Below, piece by piece: positions 1-12,562 of a stretch of DNA of 64,000 bases; position 1 is the first letter of the stretch, and the number at the start of each line of letters is the position of its first letter. The position numbers and the translations under genes are program-made. The DNA lies in assembly GCA_013397935.1 (NCBI GenBank), contig VZRN01005169.1, forward strand, positions 2,654,935 through 2,718,934, written 5' to 3'. The notes beneath the pieces are model-generated. The model had not been told where the DNA came from. It made no database searches and saw nothing but the letters and a program-made list of their open reading frames with translations. The DNA comes from Dasyornis broadbenti. Lineage: Eukaryota; Chordata; Aves; Passeriformes; Dasyornithidae.

Positions 1-1409
1 TTACTTGGTTCAGATCAGCACTGCTGCACCTGTCCCAGAGAGTTTCAGAATCATTCATGATCCCAAACCTTCAAAGCTGAACAGTGAATGAAAGTTGAAC
101 TCATTCAAGAGCACTTGTGAAAGGGAAAGTTTGATGGCAATTCAACATTTATTATTTTTCCAAGGAAAGGATGAAGCTTTCTTCTCTCTACCCCACCTGA
201 GACTAATTTTTTAAAAGAACAAATTTTCTGCACATGTTTGTGCTATACTGAACTCCCTCTTTCGACATTGCTCCTTTCTCTTCAGCACTGGTTTGCTCCG
301 AAACACGCAATATGCTTACCATGTTTTAACATAACTCCTTCTTATTTAAAGCAACTTTTGGCATCTAGAACAGATCTTATTAATGGCAACATAGTCCCAG
401 CTCTGGTAATGAGTCACTTGGGCCACGAGACAGGCAGCTCCAGACTGCGATTCCTCCCAGTTTGAGAAAAATGGTCATAAATAGATAGGTTGACGTGTCT
501 TTGGAAATTCCTGTGCTAGTGCGACAATATTCAAATCTCTTTTCCTGAGTTAAGCCATTTTAACTCTGGAATTATTATGCTGCTTTCCTTCACAAGACTG
601 TCACTCAGATTGTGCACAAACTGCTTTGAAGGTGGAAAGTGTTGTTATGACTCAGAACATGTAATTCAGTGGCCTCCCTGTAAGGACAATGGATACCGGT
701 TTTGGTTGAAGTGTTAAATAGGAAATAAAGACATAAGTAAAATTTACAATGTGTTTGTTAGGCTGTAAAAATCAAACGAAAGTATCTTCCGTTAGATGGG
801 TAATATATTTTTCTTCACCTCTGTGAAAAATTGCAAATATTTGTACCTGAAAATAATGTATCATTTAGCAATGAACTTGTATGAAGTATCTGCAAGAATC
901 ATTTTGTATCTGCTTACAACTCAAGATTAAAATTGAAACTTGGTTCTTTATCAAAAATGGATTTATAATCTTCATCTTTGCACTGTAAGACAACACCTTC
1001 CTATTGAGAAGTCAAACTGTCTATTGAACTTCTTCCCCTTTTCCATCGTTACAGACCATTTTTAGCTCAAATTTAGAATTATGTCACAGAAATAAAAATT
1101 CTTAGAGAAATAGTTGCTCTTTAAGCAGTTACAATGAAATCAGTTGTTTTAAGAAAAACTGCATGCAGTGCCAGTATCAAAGTACAAGGAATGTAGACAA
1201 CTCATCTTATATAGAATTAGAGGATAAAAATGGACTTTATATGAGAGAAATACAGAAATAAAGAAAGAATAAGGAAGAAAGAAATACAGTGCTATCTTAT
1301 TCAAAAACAAACAAACAAACAAATCCCACACCAAAGGTCATTCTTCAGCTGTTGTTCTTGTTGTTGAAAGATAAAGATTTATGAAAAAATGAACCAGAGA
1401 AACCTCAAA
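1..1409. other. Unique AT-rich DNA, no gene seen
   Basis: All frames are broken into short pieces and nothing resembles a known protein, RNA gene or repeat. A GAAA-rich purine stretch (about 1240-1290) and a short (CAAA)n run (about 1307-1323) precede the first CR1. Confidence 0.6.
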
Positions 1410-1830
1410 TCACAGAATCAATCATAGAATCATAGAATCATAGAATCATAGAATCATAGAATCATAGAATCATAGAATGGTCTGGGTTGGAAGGGACATT
1501 AAAGATCAGCTAATTCTGAACTCCCTGTCATGGGCAGGGACAACTTCCACTAGACCAGGTTGCTCCAAGCCCTGTCTGACCTGGCCTTGAACAGTTCCAG
1601 GGATAGGAAATTCAGAGATCCTTTGGGTAATCTGCTCCTGTTCCTTCCAATCCTCATTGCAAAGAACTTCTTCCATTTGTCTGATGTAAATCTACCCTAT
1701 TTCAGTTCAAAACTGTTGCCCCTTCTCCTGTCACTACAAACGTCTGTAAAAGTCTCCCTCATAACTCCCTTTTAGATATTGAGAGGTCGCAACAAGGTCT
1801 CCTCAGAGCCTTCTCTTCTCCATGCTGAGT
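1410..1830 (-). mobile_element. CR1 LINE, 5'-truncated 3' fragment
   Basis: The minus strand reads as the 3' end of an avian CR1 non-LTR retrotransposon. On the plus strand it starts with the octamer tail, then TGGTCTGGGTTGGAAGGGAC, the GGGCAGGGACA block, ACTAGACCAGGTTGCTC and ACCTGGCCTTGAACA, and runs on to the block ending near CTTCTCTTCTCCATGCTGA. About 420 bases remain of a family whose full copies are about 4.5 kb. The usual CAGCCACAGCTTCTCTGGGC block is lost or scrambled near 1607-1640, so the copy is diverged and inactive. Confidence 0.93.
1422..1478 (-). repeat. (TCATAGAA)n CR1 tail, about 7 units
   Basis: About seven near-perfect copies of the 8-base unit TCATAGAA. This is the 3'-terminal repeat of CR1 on the minus strand. 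Most bird copies keep one to three units, so this one is somewhat expanded. Confidence 0.95.
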
Positions 1831-1834
1831 GATT

Positions 1835-1866
1835 GATAACAATCACCGATAACAATCACCAATAAC
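1835..1866. repeat. 13-base tandem repeat, about 2.5 copies
   Basis: GATAACAATCACC occurs twice in exact tandem, followed by a partial third copy (AATAAC). It lies directly against the internal (5') end of the 1.4-1.8 kb CR1, so it may have formed at the insertion or truncation junction. Confidence 0.85.
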
Positions 1867-2900
1867 TTTGGTTTTGAAGAGAAATAATGAAAACCTGAAG
1901 AGCAAAGGAAATTTAATTTAGTATTTTCGAGAGTTTCTTCAGCCTTTGGGAAAATTCAAATTTGTCATACACACAGATACCCTCCTCCTCACTTTTGTTT
2001 AAAGTAAGGTTAAGGTGGCAATATTTGCCTGTCTTTATTTCTGTATAAATGATTCATAATAATTTGTATACATAGCAAATTCAGATTATGTGGGAATGAA
2101 AATGAGTGTTCTTACTAAAGGAGTAAGAAAATCAATTGTGTTTGGCACCAGCCAAACTTGTAGACAGGAGTACAGTTAGAAAGAGGTGGGCGGCTTTGCG
2201 GTAACAGGAGGGGGGAAAATTAAATTCTAAGAAATAAAGAGGGGGCTAGTAGCTGTATGGAAAATAGGTTAATTTTAGACTTAAGGAGCACACTGTGCTA
2301 ATATGAATGTTAAAACCTTGAGCATTGCTTTGCTGTAAAAGGTCAAGTTCTCAAATCCCATTTTTAGACTGACTTCTTATGTACATAAAAAGTTGTAATA
2401 ATATAAGAAAGACAATATTAATTCAAGTGCAATAATTCAATTTGTTATGTAGGATTAAATTGAATTTTATTTGTTGTTTTAACTCCATTAATTTCATATC
2501 AATGCAAAGCATTTCAGGAAGGTATGTGATACATAAACATCAAGTAGGACAAGAAATCTTTTCTTCACTGTCCATTCTTGACAGGTGACCCTACAATTGA
2601 TGTATCATTCCACACCACCTACCACTGATTTACCTGTTTTCACACTGTGCTGTGCCAACCATCAAAGGGGTGTGGGGATGTGGGGAGGGGAAGAAGAAGA
2701 AAACTCTCAGTAGGTCCCAGTTATAAGCTCTCTCCTCCTTCAGGAGAGATGACTGATTTCCTAAAGTATCTCTGTGGCAGAGGGAGAGCTGTTGATTGGG
2801 TTTAATCAACAAACACTACCCTATCCAAGTGAAAGACAGACACTGCATCATGTTTACAGTATATTCATGGACACAATGGGACAACCGCTCTGGGCAGAGA
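1867..2900. other. Unique AT-rich DNA, no gene seen
   Basis: No frame with protein-like content and no recognised repeat. There is a G-rich patch on the plus strand near 2665-2692. Confidence 0.6.
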
Positions 2901-3336
2901 TAGAATTGTAGAATCATAGAGTCATCAACGTTGGTAAAGATCCTCAAGATTATCAAGTCCAACTGTCAACTCAGCACTACCACCATGTTCACCTCTGAAC
3001 CATGTCCTCAAGTGCCATAACCACGTTTTTGAACACTTCCAAGGATGGTGACTGTACCACCAGGGCAGCCTGTTCCATTGTTTTACAATCCTTTCCATGC
3101 AGAACTTTTTCCTAATATCCAATCTAAGTCTCCCCTGATGCAACATGAGGCCTTTTACTCTCATCCTGTGATTTGTTACATGGGAGGAGAGACTGACCCT
3201 TACCTCACTGCAGTCTCCTTTCAGGGAGTTGCAGAACATGATAAGGTTTCCCCTCAACCTCCTTTTCTCCAGGCTAAACCACCACAGTTCCCTTGGCTGC
3301 TCCTCATAAGATATGAGGGAACAAAGGATCCTCATT
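2901..3336 (-). mobile_element. CR1 LINE 3' fragment, second subfamily
   Basis: The minus strand is a CR1 3' end. The plus strand shows GAATCATAGAGTCATCAACG, then blocks matching the second common avian CR1 type: CCATGTCCTCAAGTGCCA, AAGGATGGTGACTGTACCAC, GGGCAGCCTGTTCCA, CCTAATATCCAATCTAAG and CTCCTTTTCTCCAGGCTAAA. It differs from the 1.4 kb copy in lacking a long octamer tail and the GCCATGGGCAGGG block, so the two belong to different CR1 subfamilies. It still encodes a readable part of ORF2 (see the overlapping pseudogene entry). Confidence 0.93.
2925..3335 (-). pseudogene. Relic of the CR1 ORF2 C-terminus (reverse transcriptase polyprotein)
   Basis: The minus-strand frame inside the CR1 copy stays open across the whole element; the open frame runs from 3428 to 2925 (167 codons). 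From about codon 32 it matches the C-terminal tail of CR1 ORF2, the endonuclease/reverse transcriptase protein that copies the element into target DNA. Recognisable pieces are SYEEQPREL, FSLEKRRLRGNLI, LKGDCSE, RKKFCMERIVKQWNRLP and FRGEHGG. The first 31 codons and everything upstream of 3336 are not CR1. The endonuclease and catalytic reverse transcriptase domains are absent, so the fragment has no activity. It is old but happens to be free of stops. No promoter or splice site suggests it is expressed. Confidence 0.85.
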
Positions 3337-6300
3337 GCTGGGGAAAAAAAAAAATTAAAATATCCCCACAAACAGATACAGTTTAGGCTAATAAACCTTT
3401 TCCAGAAATATCCCTGCTGTAAGGACACCTGTAATCATTATCTCAGTCACAAGCATGGGGTTTTATTGTTCAGAGGGTAACGACAACACTAAGACGTGCC
3501 CAGCTGACCATTCTTTGCTTATACCAGTGTTTGCATAAAATATTGCACAGACTGTATGGACCCAAATGTAGGACCCAGGTTGCATTGACCAGTCTATGAG
3601 ATGGAGGCACCCAGTGCAGGAAAGTAAAACTCTTTAAATGCAGCTCATTGAGCCAGAAGTGATAGCAGTATGAATTAAATGGCAGTGTTACTCTCACCTC
3701 ACTAAAGTCTTACCAAAACACTGCAATGTTTCTGTTTCATGTGTGGGGACACATGAAGAGCTTTTTCCTATGAAATGATATTGAGAGAGATGTGGGTGGT
3801 CAAGCTCACTGAGGAGAGTTGAGCTCTTCCATTCTAACTTAGGTCATATTTGGTGTTGAGGTTAAACGAGAGAGATTTAATTCTGAAAATGGTAAAATTA
3901 ATCATGTTCATGAGATGCCTGTTTGTGACCTTTGAATTGATAGAGAGCCTGTCATTCACTTACCCTAGATGCCTGATTTTTGGATATCAAATTAAAATTA
4001 AATTTTTCAAAACTAGAATAAAAATAAGCCAATAAAGTGATTTGGATAGGCAATAAAAAATGCAATTAAGAGTTTTAAGGTGTCACATCAGATGCTCCTC
4101 ACAAAGACAAGAAGGCAGTGCCATTCAAAGCACACCTCAGTCTTTATCTGGAGTGTTATGCACAAGGCTGATTATGCATCTACAAGAAAATTAGTTTAAA
4201 ATAGAAGAGCAAAGTTGAAAGGGGGCATAAGCTTGGGAATAAGTACAGTGGTCTACAAATACGTCTGGGAGGCAAATGCAAAAGAGAGAGAATCTAAACC
4301 ACAATGTTATCATGAATAAGGATGATATAAAATGTCCATTTGCACATTTAGCCTGGAAATAGGGATATGATCATATGTTTTAGCAAGTGGCTGACCTATA
4401 TAAAGCAGGATTCACCATCCAATTCCATGTGTCTGTGATACAGCTTGTGCAATCTCCTTAGCTATTCATGTCTCATTATACATGACACATCCTTCTTGAT
4501 TCACATTAGCCACAGAATGCTGGTTTTTGCTGACTGCATCTTTCTCTTAAAAGACATTAAAAGGGGGTGAGGGGAGTGAGAAGAAAACCCTTAACTGTGA
4601 AAGTAGGAAAAGAGAAAAAGAAGCTTAGTGCAATGTGTGCATGTGTGTACTCATTTGCAGATGTCCCCAACACTAAAAACAGTGTAAAATGTATAGCCAG
4701 AAATGGATTAAAATCTCTGTCTGGGACTGAAATTCACTTTTTTTTTTTTTTTATCTGTCTCACAGTTCTTAGTGGATTTGAGATTTCTTAGCTTATAAAT
4801 TATCTCAGAAAATTCAGTGAACACTAAGACAAAGCTTAGAGTTGGCCACGCGGCCTGGTGATAACCTTATCCAAGAGCTGTACCCTCAGACGTGCAGATG
4901 TAATTTGCCTTTTGCTTAAACACAGAACAGGTAGATGCCGGGCAAGGTCTCAGAAAGAGTTCATTTGTTAGGCTCAATGGCTCCAGCTTGGGACAAGGTA
5001 TTGAATTTCTAGGCCACAAAGACTGAGCACTTAGTCTTTGACCTAGTGACTAATCCAGTTACTCCTTGGAAGAACATCCCACCCAGAGGCACATCTTGAA
5101 AGGCAGAGTCCATGCTAATCAGTGCAATAGCATGACCTACATCCTACCGCAAAAATCCATGTATGTGAAGTATCCCTGTGAGGCCTGGGGCACTCCAGAG
5201 GTTAAAATAAGAAACATATTTACTTAATAGTTAGCTAAAGCCTTACCAAAAGCTCTTATAATGATAAAAGCTTCCAACCTCTTTTCCATCCCCCTTTCTT
5301 CCTCCTTCCTCTGAAACTACAAAGAGAACACACACCAAACTACTGGTTTAAGGCAAAGAAAGGCATCCAGTCAGATCTTTTTGGGTTATGTCATGAGATG
5401 CAAAGGTCAGAAATTACGAGGAAAACTGAATCAAAAGACCAAGAGAGAAGCCAATCCAATTTCCTCAGCAGAGAACAGCAGAGTAGAGGCCCTTGCAGGT
5501 GTGACAGAGGTAAGGTAATGACAACTTTCCAGAGCAGGATAGGGGTCCAAAGGCTGCAGTTCACTCTGGTGACAGAGCCAATATGTATGGCTGGGTAAGG
5601 TGATCAAGGCTCAGCAAACAGCAATTCCTTATAGGCAAATACCACACAAACTGTTTCGGTTTACAGATAGACCCAGCTCTGCTTTGCCCACAGACTGCCT
5701 TTGAATTGCAGTATTTTGGCGAGAAGCCAAGTTTTAGCTGCTGAACCTACAGTGGAAGCACATGGGTCACCTTTTTCTCAACAGGGATAGTGTACTTTAA
5801 AAGCAAAATATGTTAATAAAATGAATAAAATCAAAAATCCCTGCAAGAGATGAAGTTTTTGCCGTTGCCAATGCATAGAAGATAAGGTGGTAGTAGTAGC
5901 TGGAGAAGGTGGATCATTAGGACTTGGTCCAGACACCAGTGTGCTCTTCTTATGCCGTTCCAAATATTCCTCCCAAAAATTCCAGCACCCTCCTTGAGTG
6001 CACCCATGGAGAGATTTTCAAGGGCTCCAAATTGAAGAAAACCAAGAACTTTGTTCTCTTATCATTCATCAAAGTCAGGAAGGGAGGAGTCATTGCAACA
6101 AAATTGCAAATGTGGATAAAATTGAAGCTGTTGAGAAATACACCAAAATTTGTTGCCAAAAATGTGAAAACAAGCCCACAGCCAAGAGAAATAATCTTCC
6201 TTATTCTTTTCATTGTCTTTGTTCCATTATGAACTCAAAATACAGTTTAATCCTGAAATACAGAAACTGTGTGGTCACAAACTACAGCAGTTTATTTTTT

Positions 6301-7052
6301 CCGTATCCACATATATAAATAAATCATTAAAAAATTATGCAAACACTTACTGCATCAGATCATGATTTTGGTGCCAGAAAGGGAACTGAACTCTGTGGTT
6401 CAGCACTTTATTATTTTTCTGTTTTCATGTAATGGACACCTTTTTTGCTTTTGTCCATCTGTGGAAAAGTAAATGGAGTTGATGCCGAGCAGCAAAGAGG
6501 TGGAAACATTCATGACACTGACCCTGAGAAGTCAGAATCACAAGCAGAGGATATCAGCATGGGATTAAGACTGGGTAAATCGCAACACCCTTTAAATCTG
6601 GTGTTCATTATCAAGCCAACATTTCAAGAAGGGAAGCAATAAGCAGAGGACCAGGATGTCTAGAAAAAAAGGGTAGAAAAAAAAAGAAAATAGATTTTGG
6701 ATGTTTTCAGTGCCTTGGGGAGTAAAGCAAGAAAGCAAACAATAAAAATAAACAAGAAAATATCAAAAGAAACCTAAACTTTAAATTATTCTACTTTGTC
6801 ATCCTTGTCTGCAATTCTGTATGCCTCATTTTTTTCCTTATTCATGGAATATCTCTTGCCTTTATTACTTTTGCTATGAAAACCATCTTCTCCAGGGGAC
6901 ATGAAAATTATGATTTTTTTTTTTTAATCAATTTTTAAGTGACTCTGCTGATTTTATCTTACAATTTGAACAACTCACTGGTTTTTTTGTTTTTCTTTTT
7001 ATGTCAGAAGACAGCAGAGAAGTAAAGAAAAGTAATGGGAAAGAAGAAAAGA
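3337..7052. other. Unique DNA, no gene seen
   Basis: No supported gene. A 15-base T run lies near 4738-4752. Several short frames overlap on both strands at about 5924-6318; none has a recognisable family, splice signals or a poly(A) trace, so I do not call them coding. Confidence 0.55.
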
Positions 7053-7206
7053 AAAGCTGTGGATGCTCCATCCTTGGAGCTGTTCATGGACAGGTTGGAT
7101 GGGGCTTTGAGCAACCTGGCCTAGTGAAAGGTTTCCCTGACTGTGACAGGGGGGTTGGAACAAGATGGTCTTTAAAATTCCTTCCAAAACAAACTATGAT
7201 TCTATG
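7053..7206 (+). mobile_element. CR1 LINE, short 3' fragment
   Basis: The plus strand runs AGCTGTGGATGCTCCATCC, CAGGTTGGATGGGGCTTTGA, GCAACCTGGCCTAGTG, GGGGGGTTGGAACAAGATGG and ends AAACTATGATTCTATGA. This is the last ~150 bases of CR1 with a single tail unit. It is 5'-truncated and non-coding. Confidence 0.95.
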
Positions 7207-8982
7207 AAAACATAAGAGGAGAAAAATAAAAGGGAAGCAGATGGACATTGCCTGACAAAGCCACTTATACTGCAGTAGAAGCGTTTCCATTTCAAGCAGA
7301 TTTTGAAGTATTTATCTGGACCATGATCTGAAGTCAGGGTGTGTTTAAAAATTCATTGGAATCAGCAGGAAGTCATCCACTGATTTCAACTATGGATGAA
7401 CCCTAAATCCGGCATGCTTCAAAACACGAATAGAGAGACAAAGGTACCCATAAACATTTCCAGACTTGAAGTCCATCCTACAGTTCATACACACAAACTT
7501 TGAGGGTATTTCATCCGTGTTCATTCCTTTTGCATTCTGTGGCATGAACGACAGCTAAACCTCTCCTCCCTCTTCCAGAGAACAAAGACATTATCCTGCA
7601 ATTCTAATACATCTTTTGTCATTTGACATTATTTCAGATGACTCCTCTGCTATTCAATCATGTGAGATAGTCAGGAAGATAAATGCTTTTGGGGACAGCA
7701 AAGAACAATACAGCAGTATTTTAATGTGTCCTGGGTTTCTCTCTTCTTTTTTTTTTTTTTTTTTAATGTTAATTCCCCCCTTTAAAGTTAGTTGACAACT
7801 GCATTTATTTCATGTTGCAGTTGTTACAGGTTAACACTATTGTTTTATCAGGAAACATTTATCTTTAGGAAGAAAGTTATCCTACTACAGGACATATCTT
7901 ATCCAAGGGCAAATAGAAAGGGGAACATTTCCAGAGGGTAATGTTAATGTCTCTAATGCTATAAAAATAAATGAAATCTGATTAACACCACTATGAAGAA
8001 GTAAGTCATATATAAAATATTGTTGCCTTGATTGGGAGCATTACTTTTGTCAGTTTAAGGCAGCGCATTAGAAGATGTGATGGCATTAAAAACATGAAAA
8101 ATATCTTAGCGGTTTGGCATTATAAATAGAGTTTGAAGTCTGTAAACTGGAGAACTTTTAAAGTCAGCTTTTATCCAGTGAGAAGGAAGTAACACACTAC
8201 ACATTTTTCCTTAGGTTTCTGACATGGAAAATTACACTTGCATTGTGGGGAAAGTAGGTCTGTATGGAAATGGGAACTTTTACCAGTTTATTGATTTCTT
8301 ACTGTGGATTCATCCATTTGGCTCCTCCAAATGCCAGTATATATTAGAGCAGTCTCTGATACACTGCAAGATGTTCTGTTTGGTTTTTTTTAACTGTGTT
8401 ACTTCATGCAACTTCGGAGTGGAGTGCTAAGAACTGTATCCTAAGTGCTGTATCCTTCAGCTTCCTCATGTCTGCAGAGGGCTGAATGTCGAAAGGTGAA
8501 CACTCAGACCTGCCAGACTCGTTAAATCAGGATGAAGCTCTAACCAGAGACAAAAGTCAAAGATGTGAAGTCTGACAGGGACGGAAGATCTGTCAGGAGA
8601 GTTTCCACCCTGGCAGTAGATCCCAATGGCTGTTATCCTGCTGATTGAAGAATGACAGGACAAAGGAGGATGAAAACCACAGAAGAGATGATGCTGATCA
8701 TGCTCAAACACTCATTTTCTGGAGACTTCAGATGCAGGACTCCAGAGAAATAACAACTATCAGTGACCAACAAAAGTAACAACCAAAATAATGACCAGGA
8801 TGGAAAGCAATTTGATCTGCTGGTGAGTCTCTCCCAATTTCATCCATCAGAATTAAATTTCAGAAAGTAAAGAAAAAAACATATCCAAAACAATGAATAA
8901 CAGCATCACCAAGCAGGAACAAAACCAATAATTCTTCTTTGAAATGTGGAGATCAAATTTCTTGCCTTCTTCCTTTACTCTT
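7207..8982. other. Unique AT-rich DNA, no gene seen
   Basis: Holds a T run at about 7748-7764 and no recognisable gene. The slightly more GC-rich part near 8450-8720 matches no element I know. Confidence 0.55.
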
Positions 8983-9262
8983 CTGTTTTACAACACACTG
9001 ATGGGGAATAAGCTAGAGGAGTTGAGATGCGTGCATGTCTGCAGGGTGATGATCCTGTTGGCATCACAGAGACGTAGCGGAGTGTCGGAATGGAAGGATA
9101 CAGGCTCTTTAGGAAGGACAGGCAGGTGAGATGAGGAGGTGGTGTTGGCATCTCTGTCAGTGACCAGCTGGAGTGTGTGGAGCTCCACCTGGGATGGATG
9201 AGGAGCCGACCAAGAGCTTATGGGAGAGGAGGGACTGGGAAACCAGGTCTTCATTAAAGTTT
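8983..9262 (+). pseudogene. Internal CR1 fragment: ORF2 endonuclease-domain relic
   Basis: The plus strand encodes a broken piece of the N-terminal, apurinic-type endonuclease domain of CR1 ORF2, the part that nicks target DNA. In order: MGNKLEEL (from about 9001), VGITET (from about 9058), then after an in-frame TAG, GMEGYRLFRKDRQ, after an in-frame TGA, GGGVGISVSDQLECVEL. A one-base loss near 9190 then shifts the frame to GMDEEPTKSLW. At least two stops and two frame changes show it is dead. Unlike the other CR1 copies here it has neither the 3' end nor the tail. It is an interior slice, either left by a deletion or separated from its 3' half. Confidence 0.85.
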
Positions 9263-12200
9263 CAGGACATCAGCAACTTCCAGGGGTATTTGAAAGAAAT
9301 TTCATCAGGCACAAAACTGAAATCCTGGTGTCAGATCCAGATGCAGTTTTCAGATGCAGACGAACAAAGATGTCTTCTTGAAATAAGCTGGGAGATTCTT
9401 CTGCTTCTGAGCTGGCAGCATAAAAGTAATTTTGTCCTTCTATAGCATCCTGCTGTTAGCTGATAATCATTAGAATGAAACCTAGGAGGAATATAACAGG
9501 AATCGACACAACATTACTGTTTTATCCTGTAATATCAATTTATTGTATCAAGGATACAACATTTTGAGGCCGGCTGGGTGGGATCCCACAGTTTCCTACT
9601 ATGGAGATTTGCACTGTGATTGATTTAAATTTCATAAATGATGTAAACACAAAAGAATCCTCTCCTTTTCCCTCCCCTGAAGAAAATTAATTCATCAGCA
9701 AGATTCTGCTTTGGTTTTTATATTCCAAAACCAGTCCTGTGGTTCCTGTTGTAGAATTAAATAGGATTAAAGATGTTGCACTGGCTATTATGACACTACT
9801 GCAAAGAGAAGGTGGGCAGGGACACAAGGTTTTGGCCAACAAATAAGTCAAGTGATTTGGATCTAGGTTGTAGGTGTTATGTACAGGGAGTTTTCTCAAT
9901 ACCTGAATTTCGTATATCCTCAAACAGAAAGAAATTAGGTGCCTTGAAAACCTTCAGAGGCTTTCTGCATTCAGAGACAGGTGTCCTAAGGATTTAAAGA
10001 ACCTAAAATAGATAAATGAGATCTCAGTGTGGGAAGCTTCAGGGATTTGTATCTTGCCACATTATACAGGGGAATATTGTGGTAAGTGCCAAAACTATCA
10101 ATATTCCTAAAATACATGAGGAGGACTATGTCCAACACTGCATGAGCATCTGCAGACTGAAAATGGAAAAGTACATTTTCAAACCAGAATTACAAGTACA
10201 GGATACTGGTTTTCTGCAAAAGTGTTGAAGTTCTCTGAAATTCACGCCATCATCAAAACTACAAAAGACAGATTTTCACTTGCAAGTGTCACTTACAGGA
10301 AAATTAAAATTTGCATGGAAATATATGCCTGATCTTAGAACAGGATGGAATTTAAAATAAAGGTTTTCCTTCTCCAGTTGCCTGGTGTACAGGAAACAAT
10401 TACAGTGGCAGAAAATTTACCTTCAACTCCCTGCTCTGTGTATCCAGACCAGAATACAGATATTCTGAGTGCCCTATCCAGTAGGTCATTGGTTTTATAC
10501 ATAAACAACTCCTATGACCTTCCAGGGAAAATTCTGCATATTCTGGAAATTGAATTTTTTTGTTGACACAAACCATCTGAGTCAATCTGAAACAAAGAAA
10601 CCAAAAAAGTTTAGGACCTATTTCTGTTGCTTTTGGTTTTTCCCCTCTGTGTCTCTATTTTACAGTTATAATGATAAAGTGATGCAATGCTCCCTTCATG
10701 AACACATTTTGAGTATAACACAGGACCTTTGTATCAAAGATTTTATACCTTAGACAGGAATTACATCAATTCTTATATAGAAATGGGAATAATTTTAGCA
10801 CTATAAGGTGTCTTTATTCAGATGACAGCCCTTTTCTTTAAGAAATCACAGTTTAACTGATGCTAATTGAGAAACAGCTATTTCCCTGTGAAAAGAGGAA
10901 AAGCCACCTACTCTCTAAGGAAGGTATATTGCTTCATCTTTATTTATTGCATTCAGATGTACTTTGGCACATCTTGGGGCTCCAGAATTAAGCTGAATCA
11001 AATTTGCAAGACTGTGGGGTCATTTAAACTCTTGGTTCCAGCTGAATTTTGACAGAGCTGTGAACCAGTGGCAGACACAGTCTCAATCTGAATAGGTGAG
11101 GTTCTGACATTGCAAGTCTGCGGTTGGACTGGTTTGAAGCACAAACAACAAGGAGGAGACTCACACTTCTGGAAAAAGGCTGGTGTCTCCCCAGTAAATC
11201 CACACAAGCATTCAGCTGCAGTGAGGAGAAGGAAAGATATGAATGGAGCCAAGGAGAAAGTTTCAAAAACGTGAGATACTGAACACTTTGAGGAAAGACT
11301 GGCTCTTGTTTCACATCCATCCCTGTTGTCACAAAATACAGAAGACAAACTCTTTTCAGAAAAGGGAGAGATCCAGGGCTATGTCATTTCCCACCACTGA
11401 ATTAATTTACATTTTTAAGAATGAGTATCTTCATATTTTCATGATTTCAAATTTCCAAGTTAGCAAAGCCTGTAAGATTTTGCTATTAAGCTTGTCCATA
11501 CTTCAACATTTACATTTGCATCTCTTTTTCTGGTACATTATTCATTAGCTTATTTATCTATCTCTTTAATTTTTATGCCCATCTGCTTAATTATCTTCTT
11601 AGAGAGATTATCAATGCCTTCCATTTTCTTTGATGCCAATTTGAAAAGGGACAATGAGCTTAGAGACAACCATCATTTCAACCATTTTGATGACATGCCT
11701 CGTCCTTTGACCAGCTTGGCAATCATCTGACCCCCTTCCTGACCTTTGCATAATTACCTATCCAATTTCCTTATCACCATTCTCCTTTTCAGTTCCTAAA
11801 AGCAATATAGCTGTGGTCACTGTCAAAGTCACAGTGACCTTGTTAGAACTCCTTCTATAGCCCTAATGAGATAACCAATTAATCACTTATTCCTTTATCT
11901 CAATCTCAAGTAATTTCTAAAACTCCTGTTATGTCTTCTTTTTTGTTTTGACTAAATGTTAATTAACTTGACCAACTTTACCTCTTTTGCATTCACCCAT
12001 CATTTAAAACAATAAAATATATCTGAATAGTTTTGTTCCTACATTTCCTCCAAGTATTCAGAAAGATCAGTTACTTTCCAGATTAATTTTCTTCCTCTGC
12101 TATGTACTCCTTAAATAAGCACAAAGTCTAAGGAAATTTTATGGAAGCAAATTCTGTGAAGCTATTACACAAATGATTCACAATAATAAATATCAAGTCT

Positions 12201-12562
12201 TTTCCTGGATGGAATATATGTAAAAAAAATGTAAATTTCAGCTTGCATTCAAGGTAATATTGGAGCATATTCTACCTGCCTTCCCTGCTGATTTCCTAAG
12301 TCTTTCAAAAACTTTTCAAAAATCTGTTTCTAAGGAGAAACAGATAGACCACTCCTGGAGACCACTAGCAAAAACTACAACTGTCAAAAAAGTAAATTTG
12401 TTACAGATTTATTCATTTAGCATCCCTAACCCCTTCCTCTGCTTCTCAAACTGGCAGAAGTATGTAGCATACTTCTCAGAGAAATTTGCCTCCATACAAA
12501 CACTGCAGCAATTTAAATGTATCAAAGACCAATCCAGAATGGAGGCAGGAAACATTCATAGG
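9263..12562. other. Unique AT-rich DNA, no gene seen
   Basis: No recognisable gene or repeat. Short frames on both strands at 10998-11548 overlap one another and lack protein-like composition. Confidence 0.55.

Noticed and set aside
5924..6318. Cluster of three overlapping frames, considered as a processed pseudogene
   Set aside because: No known protein could be read in any frame, even allowing frameshifts, and there is no poly(A) tail or flanking duplication.
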